64,000 nucleotides of DNA, taken from contig NZ_AP024652.1 in NCBI RefSeq assembly GCF_019977315.1, forward strand, positions 3,348,001 to 3,412,000, given 5' to 3'. Below are positions 1 to 7,809 of the stretch, in pieces (the stretch's first letter is position 1; each line of letters begins with the position of its first letter). Source of the stretch: Arthrobacter sp. StoSoilB22. Lineage in GTDB: Bacteria > Actinomycetota > Actinomycetes > Actinomycetales > Micrococcaceae. The notes under the pieces were generated by a model that did not search any database, was not told the origin of the DNA, and worked only from the letters and a program-made list of their open reading frames with translations. Made by a program: the position numbers and the translations under genes.

Positions 1-291
1 CGTCTCGTACGTTTCCTTGAAGTGGTAGCCGGTTTCCAGGAACAAGACATCGACGCCGGGAAGCTGGTCCGCGACCAAAGCCGGCAGGACGGCGTCGGCC
101 ATGGAGCAGGCGACCGTGACCGTAGGCAGCTCGAAGTTGCGGGCCACCCAGGCGATGACATCCCGGGCAGGAGCGTTCCAGCCGAGCTCAGCGGCGCCGG
201 ATTCGGCCAGGGCCTTAAGTTCCTCATGGGAACGAAGCGCCGGACGGGCTGGTGCGCTGGCGAGGTTGGTAATGGTGACGGGATCTGTCAT
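1..291 (-). CDS. cysH: Phosphoadenylyl/adenylyl-sulfate reductase, N-terminal part (cut by window edge)
   Basis: The first 97 residues are visible, from the ATG at 291 leftwards; the rest lies outside the window. The segment ACSMADAVLPALVADQ followed by LFLETGYHFKETYET is the actinobacterial form of the CysH N-terminal nucleotide-binding core. The family reduces (P)APS to sulfite with thioredoxin as electron donor. Its ATG overlaps the stop of the upstream sulfite reductase gene by four bases (ATGA), so the two are translationally coupled. Together they cover two successive steps, activated sulfate to sulfite and sulfite to sulfide. Whether the enzyme prefers APS or PAPS depends on the C-terminal cysteine motif, which is not visible. 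Confidence 0.85.
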   Translation of the reverse strand, partial: MTDPVTITNLASAPARPALRSHEELKALAESGAAELGWNAPARDVIAWVARNFELPTVTVACSMADAVLPALVADQLPGVDVLFLETGYHFKETYET

Positions 292-2030
292 TGGAGATCT
301 CCTTCATCTGCCGAGTGTGCCCACTCTGCGAAGGTCTGGCCCTCGGCGCCAACGGCGACGAACTTACGGACCACGCGCTCCACATAGTCGGGCAGGTCTT
401 CCACCGTGACCTTGAGGCCGCGGACGGTACGTCCCAAACCGGCTTCCTCGCGCTCGTTGTTGGCCAGCCCGCCACCGAGGTGAACCTGGAAACCCGGGGT
501 GGGGTCGCCGTCGGGCGTTGGCAGCATCATGCCCTTCAGGCCGATATCGGCCGTCTGGATACGGGCGCAGGAGTTGGGGCAGCCGTTGATGTGGAGGGAC
601 AGTGCCGACGGGAGCTGCTTGGTTTCCACGAGGTCGGCCAAGCGGCGCTCCAGCTCAGCGATGGCCGTAGCAGCGGTGACCTTGGTTTCCACGATGGCCA
701 GCTTGCAGAACTCGATGCCCGTGCAGGCGATGGTGCCGCGGCGGAACACGGACGGACGAGCCGAGAGGCCCAAAGTGTCCAGTTCGGCGATGAGCGGCTC
801 AACCTGCTCTTTGGCCACGTCCAGGATGACCAGCTTCTGGTGAGGAGTAGTGCGCAGGCGGTAGCTGCCGTGCTTCTCCAAAGTGTCCGCCAGCGTAACG
901 AGTGCCTCGCCGGACGTGCGTCCCACAGTCGGGGTCACGCCGATGAAGAACTTGCCGTCCTTCTGCTCATGAACACCAATGTGGTCACCGGGAGCCGTGG
1001 GCTTGGGAGCTGCAGGGCCATCGGGAAGCTTGAAGCCGAGGTATTCGTCCTCAAGGATCTGGCGGAACTTGGCCGGTCCCCAGTCGTTCATGAGGAACTT
1101 CAGGCGGGCCTTGGTGCGCATGCGGCGGTAACCGTAATCGCGGAAGATGCTGGTGACGCCGAGCCACACCTCTGCGGCGACGTCGGCGGAAACGAACACA
1201 CCCAGGCGTTCGGCCAGACGCGGGTTGGTTGACAGGCCGCCGCCAACCCAGAGGTCGTAGCCCGCACCGAGCTCAGGGTGAACCACGCCTACCAAGGCGA
1301 AGTCGTTGATCTCATGCACCACGTCCTGGGACGGGTGGCCCGTGATGGCGGTCTTGTACTTGCGCGGCAGGTTAGCCAGCTCGGGATCGCCGATGAAACG
1401 CTCGGCGAGCTCGTGGATCAGCGGCGTGGGATCGATGATCTCGTCCTTGGCAATGCCCGCAACCGGGGAGCCGAGGATGACGCGGGGAACGTCGCCACAA
1501 GCCTCAGTAGTAGACAGCCCGATACCTTCGAGGCGGCGCCAAATTTCCGGCACGTCCTCAACACGGATCCAGTGCAGCTGGATGTTCTGGCGGTCCGTGA
1601 GGTCCGCTGAGCCGCGGGCGAAGTCCACGGAAATCTGGCCAATAACGCGAAGCTGCTCGGTGGTCAGCGCGCCGCCGTCAATGCGCACACGCAGCATGAA
1701 GTACTTGTCCTCGAGCTCGTGCGGTTCAAGCGTTGCCGTCTTGCCGCCGTCGATCCCGGGCTTGCGCTGGGTGTAGAGGCCCCACCAACGGAAGCGGCCG
1801 TGAAGGTCCGTGCCGTCGATCGAATCAAAGCCTTCTTTGGAGTAGACAGACTCAATGCGCTCACGGACGTTCAGCCCGTTGTCTTCCTGTTTCCAGGTCT
1901 CGTTGGCGTTGAGTGGAGCGGTGCCGTCAACCTTCCACTGGCCGTGGGGCTTGGCGGCAGGGCGGGTGCGCGCCCGACGCGAGGGGACTGCGGTGTCCGC
2001 GGACGCACCGGCTACAGCTGTATCTGTCAT
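288..2030 (-). CDS. Sirohaem- and 4Fe-4S-dependent sulfite (nitrite) reductase
   Basis: A 580-residue ferredoxin-type assimilatory sulfite/nitrite reductase. The cluster and sirohaem ligands are clear: Cys436 and Cys442 in the segment IACTGIEFCK, and Cys484 and Cys488 in NGCPNSCAR, giving the family spacing CX5C...CX3C. The two duplicated ferredoxin-like halves are present. Because it is translationally coupled to cysH, sulfite is the more likely substrate than nitrite; the gene is often called sir or nirA in this group. I chose the ATG at 2030 (MTDTAV). A TTG 12 codons upstream is also in frame. There is no clear ribosome binding site, so the message could be leaderless. The cofactor enzyme gene, a CbiX chelatase, is at 5751-6452 on the same strand. 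Confidence 0.9.
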   Translation of the reverse strand: MTDTAVAGASADTAVPSRRARTRPAAKPHGQWKVDGTAPLNANETWKQEDNGLNVRERIESVYSKEGFDSIDGTDLHGRFRWWGLYTQRKPGIDGGKTATLEPHELEDKYFMLRVRIDGGALTTEQLRVIGQISVDFARGSADLTDRQNIQLHWIRVEDVPEIWRRLEGIGLSTTEACGDVPRVILGSPVAGIAKDEIIDPTPLIHELAERFIGDPELANLPRKYKTAITGHPSQDVVHEINDFALVGVVHPELGAGYDLWVGGGLSTNPRLAERLGVFVSADVAAEVWLGVTSIFRDYGYRRMRTKARLKFLMNDWGPAKFRQILEDEYLGFKLPDGPAAPKPTAPGDHIGVHEQKDGKFFIGVTPTVGRTSGEALVTLADTLEKHGSYRLRTTPHQKLVILDVAKEQVEPLIAELDTLGLSARPSVFRRGTIACTGIEFCKLAIVETKVTAATAIAELERRLADLVETKQLPSALSLHINGCPNSCARIQTADIGLKGMMLPTPDGDPTPGFQVHLGGGLANNEREEAGLGRTVRGLKVTVEDLPDYVERVVRKFVAVGAEGQTFAEWAHSADEGDLQ

Positions 2031-2289
2031 ACATCGACTGTAGGTCTGGCCAGTTTTCGCCAGCAAAGGTCCGGAAACGCGAAGTCACCTAGGGAAACAT
2101 TTCGTCACGAAGGCTTCATCGGCCTTGTTGCAGCGGGCTTCTTATGCAGGTTCATATTGTGGCGCGGTGGCCCTCTTCGTGACGCTTTTTTTGGGTTTTT
2201 TCTGGGCTGCGATGCCGGCCCTACGAATTAGTAGCATCCTCTCAAGTCCTGCTTTTCCGGTCCCGGAGGAGCCGTTTTGGGGGGATGTG

Positions 2290-2694
2290 GTGACGATCAG
2301 CTGGGATATTGACCCTGCCGGTACGCGGGCTGTGCTGGCTACCGCGGCGGCGGATGCGGACGGGCAGAACCAAGCTGCCGCACGGTTGGGCGCCTCGCTC
2401 GATGGCGCAGGCACTGTGGTGGGCGGTGGTCTGGTGGGCAAGGCCCTTCATGAGTACGCCGAGATCTCCGTACTCCCCCACCTCACAGCCATCGCCGGAC
2501 GGTCCAACCGCATCATCGAAGGCGCAGCGGTCGCGTTGACGGCTTATGTACGGGCCGACGCCGACATGGCGCGACAGGCGCAGGCCTCGGCATCCACCCT
2601 GGCAGCCGACGGGTCAGGGTTGGGTCGTGTCTCGGGGCTCGACGGCGGCGGCTCGCTGTCGTGGGGCGGTCGCCGTTCGCCCGAGCGCGGCTGA
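2290..2694 (+). CDS. DUF6507-like small protein, partner of polymorphic toxin
   Basis: A short protein of about 134 residues starting at GTG 2290 with a G-rich stretch at 2279-2284 just upstream. It opens with TISWDIDPAGTRAVL and continues as an Ala-rich helical protein with the pattern LVGKALHEYAEISVLPHL...GAAVALTAYVRADADMARQAQ, which I recognise as the DUF6507 family. These are WXG100-like helical proteins encoded just upstream of large toxins in actinobacteria and are presumed to be co-exported. The last 25 residues are Gly/Ser/Arg-rich and look out of family, so the true 3' end may be altered. It is followed 7 bp later by the toxin gene. The family call rests on remembered sequence pattern only. 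Confidence 0.6.
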   Translation: MTISWDIDPAGTRAVLATAAADADGQNQAAARLGASLDGAGTVVGGGLVGKALHEYAEISVLPHLTAIAGRSNRIIEGAAVALTAYVRADADMARQAQASASTLAADGSGLGRVSGLDGGGSLSWGGRRSPERG

Positions 2695-2701
2695 GTACGG
2701 C

Positions 2702-4186
2702 ATGGCAGACAACTTTGGCAGGTGTATCGCCCCGCAGGGCGGCGTCCCGGGCCTGGACTTAGCGGCGTTGCCGATGGTCCCGGATCCCGCCGCACTCGAT
2801 TTGGCGGCAAAGGACCTACACGCCGCAGGAGCCGGACTCCGGGATGCTGTCACCACAACCGCAACGAACTGGAACGCTCTGGCCGTCCCGTTCCACACCC
2901 CGGAACTCCCTGACCTCCGGGCCGCTTTCACCCCGGTGAGAGTCATGGCCGGCACAGTCAACGACGGCACGTCCGTGGCCGCCGCGGCTTTGTCCGAATT
3001 TGCCACTGCCTGCCAAGCCGTGAAGACCCTGTCCGGGAATCTCACGGAGGACGCCTCGAAGCTCAGTAGTCGCATCGACCTCAAAGGTGATGACTGGGGG
3101 ACCGTCCCGGCGATCGTGGACGAACAGCACCGGCTCCTCGCCGAACTCAACAAGATCAAAGCCCGGTTCGCAGAAGCCGAGCAGGACTGCGCGAACAAGA
3201 TCCGCGGAGTGTACGGCGGAACCCGCTACGTCAGCGCCACCGACGCCGCGGCCCGAGCCGATGGTTCCAACGTCTACGCGGTGGACGCCCCCACCCTGGA
3301 TGCCTTGGGCGAGGAAGGCAAACTCCCCTGGGGTGCACCCGTTGAACGGGCAAAACTGCACGGTTGGGCAGGAGCCGCGCAGGGCGCCCTGGACACCCTG
3401 TGGGAAACCGCGGGTACGGCATACTCGCTGTCCTGGATGTCAGCCGTGGCGAGGCCTTCCGTGCCCGAACTGGGCCTCGAAGAGACGCCCAGCGGCGAGG
3501 ACACCCTGAAAGAAATCGGCAAGACCCTCTTGAACATTGGCACTTTCATCTCCCCCGGCGTCTGGCTGGATCGTGCCATCACCGGCAAACAAGAGGACCA
3601 GGACGCAGCTGCCGCCGAGCTCAGCCAGGCCCTGCCCGCCATGCTCCATGCCGAGGCGTGGGCGAAGGGCGAATGGGAATACGCGCTGACCCGCAACACC
3701 ATCGACCTCGGCGCAGCGCTGGCCACCGGCGGCGGAACAACAGCAGTACGCGCCGGCGCCCTCCTCGAAAAGGTTCTGGCGGACCTCGCGCCCGCAACTA
3801 GCGCCAAAATCTCCGATGCCATGGCCGGCGTCAAGGTCGCCACCTTGGAACATGCCCTCAAACCAGCACTCCAAGGGATGGCCAACGTCCTGGATCACCT
3901 CGACGACGGCGGAGGTGCCGTCCGCGTAGCCGACGGGTTCTCCGGGGTGGGCCGTGGCCCCCTCGGTGGCTTGGCAGAGGACCTGCTCCAAGGCATAGAA
4001 CGCCTGGACCAGGCCGCCCACCGGCCCCCGGCGATCGGCACGCTAGGCAGGGCCGCGGAACACCACCAAGCCACCACCGATATGGTCTCCACTCCGCACC
4101 ACAACCCGTCCAAACCATCGGTCCAGCAAGACCGACGAAAACGGACACACCAAACACGTGGCGGTGGTAGGGCTGGAACTTGGTGA
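2702..4186 (+). CDS. Polymorphic toxin, N-terminal delivery part (frame broken before nuclease tip)
   Basis: 494 residues from ATG 2702. The start region LPMVPDPAALDLAAKDLHAAGAGLRDA and the following helical stretch are typical of N-terminal delivery domains of actinobacterial polymorphic toxins (LXG/WXG-like). The middle has a hydrophobic Gly/Ala-rich segment (TLLNIGTFISPGVWLD...LATGGGTTAVRAGALLEKVL), as in pretoxin linkers. The last 20 or so residues are Arg-rich (QQDRRKRTHQTRGGG) and read as an out-of-frame tail. The nuclease domain that should follow is intact in the next frame from about position 4125 to 4577. A single extra base (or two missing bases) near 4110-4140 would explain this. 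The site includes AAAA at 4138-4141. The break is either a real inactivating frameshift or a sequencing error. Confidence 0.6.
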   Translation: MADNFGRCIAPQGGVPGLDLAALPMVPDPAALDLAAKDLHAAGAGLRDAVTTTATNWNALAVPFHTPELPDLRAAFTPVRVMAGTVNDGTSVAAAALSEFATACQAVKTLSGNLTEDASKLSSRIDLKGDDWGTVPAIVDEQHRLLAELNKIKARFAEAEQDCANKIRGVYGGTRYVSATDAAARADGSNVYAVDAPTLDALGEEGKLPWGAPVERAKLHGWAGAAQGALDTLWETAGTAYSLSWMSAVARPSVPELGLEETPSGEDTLKEIGKTLLNIGTFISPGVWLDRAITGKQEDQDAAAAELSQALPAMLHAEAWAKGEWEYALTRNTIDLGAALATGGGTTAVRAGALLEKVLADLAPATSAKISDAMAGVKVATLEHALKPALQGMANVLDHLDDGGGAVRVADGFSGVGRGPLGGLAEDLLQGIERLDQAAHRPPAIGTLGRAAEHHQATTDMVSTPHHNPSKPSVQQDRRKRTHQTRGGGRAGTW

Positions 4187-4577
4187 CGGCCAACGATCCC
4201 CGTACATCCAAGGTTCCGTTGGCAGGGAATCAACGGCCGAAATAGGCGACTGGGACCCTGACGTCGTTCCGCCCGACTACGACGGCGGCCACCTCATCGC
4301 GCGACTCTTCGACGGAATCGGCGAACGCATCAACACCGTCGGCATGCTCAAGGAACTCAACCGAAGTTCGGTTAACCGGAAGAACTTCTACAGGATAGAG
4401 ATGCAACTACGCGACAAGTTGCTCGAAGTGCCGCCGCCTAAGATTAATCTGCAAATTGATGTCCTTCGACGACCGTCCATGAAGACACCCGAAAAATTCA
4501 TCGTCCAAGCCTGGGCCGACGGCAAAGGTTTTGTTGATGAAACCTTCAATAACATAGTAGAAAGAGGCAGTCGATGA
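4158..4577 (+). CDS. C-terminal nuclease tip of the toxin (Endonuclea_NS_2-like), separate frame
   Basis: The open frame carries DGGHLIARLFDG, then INTVGMLKELNRSS and NRKNFYRIEMQL, in the order and spacing of the DNA/RNA non-specific endonuclease variant found on polymorphic toxins (PF13930): GGH with the catalytic His, a metal-binding Asn region, and a conserved Glu. Coding in this frame extends upstream of the GTG at 4158 (SKTDENGHTKHVAVVG), which joins naturally to the end of the upstream frame. So this is the tip of the same protein rather than an independent gene. Base composition falls here (several AT-rich codons), as is common for exchanged toxin tips. The stop overlaps the ATG of the immunity gene (ATGA at 4574-4577). 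Confidence 0.65.
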   Translation: MAVVGLELGDGQRSPYIQGSVGRESTAEIGDWDPDVVPPDYDGGHLIARLFDGIGERINTVGMLKELNRSSVNRKNFYRIEMQLRDKLLEVPPPKINLQIDVLRRPSMKTPEKFIVQAWADGKGFVDETFNNIVERGSR

Positions 4578-5050
4578 CGGCGTCGCAACCGTCCAAGGAC
4601 CCGTTCGAGCAGGCGCGCGAATACGAACGAATCATCGCAGAGGCAATGTGGTCCGTCCGTCCGGCAGATACAGCTTGGGATTCGCTGGTGTATGTCCACA
4701 ATCAAATAGGCAGCCGGGGCAGCTCAATAACTAAGATCTTCCATCGCGGAGACTTGATCGACCGTAAGAGCATCATCAAAGAGATCGCATTCACGGTCGA
4801 CGACCTTCGAGAATTAATGTACAAGCCCGGCAAAGGCACATGGTTCTCCATGACCATCAAAATCACTCGCGAAGGTGATGGTTGGGAGGCAGATTACAAC
4901 TACACCGAAAAGCCCGTCTGGGAACTCGGCGAACCGGTCAACGACACCTACGCCCAGGAGCTGTACCTCTTCCCCCGCGACGAGGAACACATCCCCGACT
5001 GGTTCAAAGAAGAAATACGGGGATCCACTTGGACCCCTGAAACGGATTAA
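4574..5050 (+). CDS. YezG/DUF600-type immunity protein
   Basis: 158 residues with ATG 4574 preceded by AGAGG six bases upstream. The layout matches the YezG (DUF600) family: an N-terminal helix with paired acidic and aromatic residues (DPFEQAREYERIIAEAM), a strand VYVHNQIGSRGSS, a helix ending LRELMY, then WFSMTIKITREGDGWEADYNY and a C-terminal PRDEEHIPDWFKEE. The family neutralises DNase-type toxins of the YeeF class in firmicutes. Its four-base overlap with the nuclease tip makes it the cognate immunity protein by position. GC content is below that of the neighbouring housekeeping genes. Confidence 0.7.
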   Translation: MTASQPSKDPFEQAREYERIIAEAMWSVRPADTAWDSLVYVHNQIGSRGSSITKIFHRGDLIDRKSIIKEIAFTVDDLRELMYKPGKGTWFSMTIKITREGDGWEADYNYTEKPVWELGEPVNDTYAQELYLFPRDEEHIPDWFKEEIRGSTWTPETD

Positions 5051-5063
5051 GGCGACGAACAGG

Positions 5064-5334
5064 ATGACTCAGCACTCCGTCGCAACGGACCCATTCGAAC
5101 AAAACTTGGCTGTCCATGACTCTGACCATCACCCCTGCTGGCATCGGCTGGGAGGCCAGCTACAACTACAACCAGAAGCCTGCGTGGGAGTCTCCGGAAC
5201 CCGCAGAAGCGGACTACTCAGACGAACTTACGTACTTCCCCAGAAACGAGGACCACATTCCGGACTGGTTCAGGGAAGAACTCAAAGGGGTCAAGACCCC
5301 TTCACAAAAGCAGCAGGTTGGGAGAAGGACTTGA
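5064..5334 (+). pseudogene. Collapsed second copy of the YezG-type immunity gene
   Basis: An ATG at 5064 begins MTQHSVATDPFEQNLA, matching the start of the upstream immunity protein (MTASQPSKDPFEQARE). The sequence then jumps, in another frame, to SMTLTITPAGIGWEASYNYN, matching its last third (SMTIKITREGDGWEADYNYT), and ends PRNEDHIPDWFREELKG. About 80 codons of the middle are missing and the two remaining ends are out of frame. This is a tandem duplicate of the immunity gene with an internal deletion. A short frame of 72 codons from ATG 5116 could still be translated but lacks the N-terminal half. Confidence 0.7.
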
Positions 5335-5761
5335 GGTCTATCTTGCAAGCGCGGCTTTGGTCGGGAAGGGCATCCATGAGCTGGACAGGCTTTGGCAGTT
5401 CGAACTTCTGTACCTAGCTGCCCAATCAGTGGCCATGAACCCAGGACTTTACAGAGCAGTAGAGCATCCCGGGGGCTTGACCCTGCGGGAAATCAACTGC
5501 ACAAGCACACCGCGGCGCTGGCGCAACGCAGCTGGACTGGTTGACCTCATCGTGGGTGTGAAACATCCGCACGTACCTCGGATGGTCGGTACGCCGAACG
5601 GGGATGTTGCGCTGCTTGGCATTGTTCTGCTGCATCCCAAGGAGTCGGCCTACATAGAGTGGGGAGGGCCGGACGCTTGTTCGGTGATCGCACAGAGGCT
5701 GGAGGCGTTACCCCCCGAACTACTCAACAACCCTCGCCGCAAACCTGTCGTCAGCGGCTAG
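5318..5761 (+). CDS. Possible SUFU-like orphan immunity protein
   Basis: An open frame of 147 codons whose only early start is TTG 5318, inside the end of the collapsed immunity copy, so the N-terminus may be lost. The order of features loosely resembles suppressor-of-fused-like immunity proteins: a helix FELLYLAAQSVA, a middle with GLVDLIVGVKHPHVPR, then DVALLGIVLLHPKESAYIEWGGPDA and a final NNPRRKPV. Those proteins are common in toxin loci. Its position at the end of the toxin module supports an orphan immunity role, but the family call is tentative. Its last bases overlap the convergent cbiX-type gene by 11 bp. Confidence 0.4.
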   Translation: MGEGLEVYLASAALVGKGIHELDRLWQFELLYLAAQSVAMNPGLYRAVEHPGGLTLREINCTSTPRRWRNAAGLVDLIVGVKHPHVPRMVGTPNGDVALLGIVLLHPKESAYIEWGGPDACSVIAQRLEALPPELLNNPRRKPVVSG

Positions 5762-6452
5762 CCACCACTGCGTCGTACCGTTCCAGAGCGATCTCCGCCA
5801 ACACAGGAGAAGGCAGCAAAGGTGCCGCAACAACGTCCGCGCCCGCCTTCGCCAACTGATCGTGGAAATAGCCGGTAGCCAACAGGTATGAGGCAATGAA
5901 GACCCTGCCTGTCCCACCGTCCGCGGCGAGTTCGGCACGCAAGGAGGCGACGCCGTCGGGCACTGTTGGCTGGGCACTGGCGCCATAGGCGACGCGCACT
6001 TTGTTCGGCAGCAGCCCGCCGAGCAGCCTCCCCTGCTCTTCCGAGTCAACCGAGCCGTCCGGAAGGGACGATCCAGCGGCGGCCAGCAGCACGCCGTCGT
6101 TCTCAGTCAGCCCGGCCGCACGCAGATGGTTGGCCAACAGCTCTGCCAGCCGAGGGTCCGGACCCAGGGGCCTGGCGGCAATTACCTCAGGGCGGCTCTT
6201 GATGGCTTTGGGCACGTCCACTTTGATGTGGAAGCCGGTAGAGAGCAAAAGCGGTACGACGACGGCGGCAGTCCCCTCCGGCAGGCCCTCCACCACGCCG
6301 CCCAGCTCCGGTTCCTGAACGTCAACGTACGCCTCAACAACACGCAAACCGGGGCGGAGAGTTTCAATGTCTGCCATCACGCGCCGGATGGCAGCCTGGC
6401 CTTCGGCGTTGCGGGTTCCATGGGCGCAAGCGATCAAAACGGGGCTGTTCAT
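5751..6452 (-). CDS. cbiX: Sirohydrochlorin chelatase (CbiX/SirB family)
   Basis: 233 residues from ATG 6452. The N-terminal LIACAHGTRN carries the catalytic His of class II chelatases. The second half contains VRVAYGASAQPTVPDGVASL and VFIASYLLATGYFHDQL, the second domain of the tandem CbiX fold. The family inserts Fe or Co into sirohydrochlorin. With the sirohaem-dependent reductase upstream on the same strand, ferrochelation to sirohaem is the likely job. An in-frame upstream extension to 6515 has no supporting features and would abut the divergent channel gene. The toxin module now lies between it and the reductase. Confidence 0.85.
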   Translation of the reverse strand: MNSPVLIACAHGTRNAEGQAAIRRVMADIETLRPGLRVVEAYVDVQEPELGGVVEGLPEGTAAVVVPLLLSTGFHIKVDVPKAIKSRPEVIAARPLGPDPRLAELLANHLRAAGLTENDGVLLAAAGSSLPDGSVDSEEQGRLLGGLLPNKVRVAYGASAQPTVPDGVASLRAELAADGGTGRVFIASYLLATGYFHDQLAKAGADVVAAPLLPSPVLAEIALERYDAVVASR

Positions 6453-6515
6453 GGGAGCTAGCGTAACGTTGAGCCAGCACCTGTTGTTAAGCGCGTTAAG
6501 AAAGAACCCGTCCAC

Positions 6516-7187
6516 TTGATTTCCTTTGACATTGTTCTTCTTTGGCTTGACCTCATCGGCGTGTTCTTTTTTGCTGTGTCAGGCTCGTTGTTGGCGGCCC
6601 GGAAGCAGTTCGACTTCGTGGGCTCCATACTTCTCGCGTCCATCGCGGCACTGGGCGGTGGCGTAATCCGTGACATCGTGATCAACGCCGGTCCCCCTAT
6701 CGCTTTCACCAACCCCGCGTACCTGGCCCCGCCGTTGTTGGCTGCGCTGCTGGTTTACTACTTGTTCTCCTCCGTGCAGCGCTTCACCTCTCTGCTGACC
6801 CTGTTCGACGCCGGCGGGCTGGCCTTGTTCTGCATCACGGGCACGCTGAAGGCAATCGGCGCGGGCATGAATCCGGTGGCTGCGATCCTGCTGGGGGTCA
6901 CCACTGCCGTGGGCGGAGGCCTGCTCCGTGACATCACCGCGAACGAAATCCCTACCCTGTTCAACAACCGCGACATCTATGCGCTGCCGGCCTTCGCGGG
7001 TGCCGGCTTGACCACCTTGTTGTGGAACCTTGGCCTGTTCAATGGGGTTACCGCTTGTGTCATTGCGGGCGTTGTTTTCGCTTTCCGGGTGACCGCGTGG
7101 CGGCGCAGTTGGTATGTGCCGTTGGCTGTGCGCGGATGGCATCGAGCAGCCACCGGTGGGGGCGCAATTTCGGGCCCCCGGGATTAG
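6516..7187 (+). CDS. TRIC cation channel family (YicG/UPF0126) membrane protein
   Basis: 223 residues with about seven transmembrane segments and two inverted copies of the family signature: AALGGGVIRDIV near residue 45 and TAVGGGLLRDIT near residue 130. These GGGxxRD motifs define the bacterial TRIC/UPF0126 channels. The first in-frame start is TTG 6516 at the beginning of the first membrane helix (MISFDIVLLWLDLIGVFFFAVSGS); no better start is visible. Divergent from the chelatase gene with a 63 bp gap. Its physiological ion is not evident from sequence. Confidence 0.85.
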   Translation: MISFDIVLLWLDLIGVFFFAVSGSLLAARKQFDFVGSILLASIAALGGGVIRDIVINAGPPIAFTNPAYLAPPLLAALLVYYLFSSVQRFTSLLTLFDAGGLALFCITGTLKAIGAGMNPVAAILLGVTTAVGGGLLRDITANEIPTLFNNRDIYALPAFAGAGLTTLLWNLGLFNGVTACVIAGVVFAFRVTAWRRSWYVPLAVRGWHRAATGGGAISGPRD

Positions 7188-7200
7188 CTAGGATAAGAGC

Positions 7201-7626
7201 ATGACTGACATGTTCCTCGAGAAGTTCCGCGCGCTGGTCCCAAAGTATCTCGAGGATGAATGGCAGGAAGAAGACGGCCTCACGCCGGCCGAGCTGGACG
7301 ACGCCCTGGCCGATCACTCCTTCACCATCCCGCTGGTTCTGCGCGAGTTCTACCTTGCTATCGGCGGCTGCGAGGACCTCATGGAGGCTTACCACTACTT
7401 CTGGGACCCTGAGGAACTCGAAGTTGATGACGAAGGCTTCCTCATGTTCCTCGAAGACGAGGACGAGCAATTCACGTGGGGCTTCCGCACCGCCGATCTC
7501 AGCATCCCGGACCCCATCGTCTGGCGCCGCAATAACGCCCGCGGCCAGTGGAAGAGCGAAGAAGGTACGTTCTCCGAGTTCGTGTTCGACATGTTCGAGT
7601 GGGCATTCAACGACGACGAAGACTAA
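7201..7626 (+). CDS. SUKH/SMI1-KNR4-like acidic protein
   Basis: 141 residues, very acidic, starting at ATG 7201 with AGGA upstream (GCTAGGATAAGAGC). The pattern LTPAELDDALADHSFTIPLVLREFYLAIGG, followed by a strand rich in acidic residues and WGFRTADLSIPDPIVW, matches the SMI1/KNR4 (SUKH) fold: an N-terminal helix pair and the LR.FY..iGG signature. Many SUKH proteins are immunity proteins to nuclease toxins, so it may belong functionally to the toxin module 2.5 kb upstream. It follows the channel gene by 13 bp and may be co-transcribed with it. Confidence 0.6.
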   Translation: MTDMFLEKFRALVPKYLEDEWQEEDGLTPAELDDALADHSFTIPLVLREFYLAIGGCEDLMEAYHYFWDPEELEVDDEGFLMFLEDEDEQFTWGFRTADLSIPDPIVWRRNNARGQWKSEEGTFSEFVFDMFEWAFNDDED

Positions 7627-7642
7627 GTTTGAAGTTTTCGAG

Positions 7643-7688
7643 CAGCCTCTTCTCACCCATTCCGGGTTGGGAAGGGGCTGTTTTGTTT
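7643..7688 (+). terminator. Rho-independent terminator after SUKH-like gene
   Basis: A hairpin with arms CAGCCTCTTC...CCCA and TGGGAAGGGGCTG, one GU pair and a 3-base bulge, followed by TTTTGTTT. It sits 17 bp after the stop codon. Confidence 0.75.
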
Positions 7689-7700
7689 CCCCTCCCCAAA

Positions 7701-7791
7701 CCGCCACCACCCACTTTGAGCCAACTCCAACGGCGACACACCTTCGGAGGGCGTTGTTGGGGCATTTCGGAGTCAAAGTTGGTGGTGGCGG
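7701..7791. repeat. 91-bp palindromic element, copy 1
   Basis: Terminal inverted repeats CCGCCACCACCCACTTTGA (7701-7719) and TCAAAGTTGGTGGTGGCGG (7773-7791), one mismatch, around a variable core. Two related elements lie at 8747-8838 and 9068-9159, of nearly the same length. Confidence 0.8.
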
Positions 7792-7809
7792 TACACCTCT
7801 CGCGAAGGA

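Noticed and set aside
291..1232. Long open frame antisense to the sulfite reductase gene
   Set aside because: It mirrors a well-supported gene; high GC leaves the opposite strand open. No motif or start signal.
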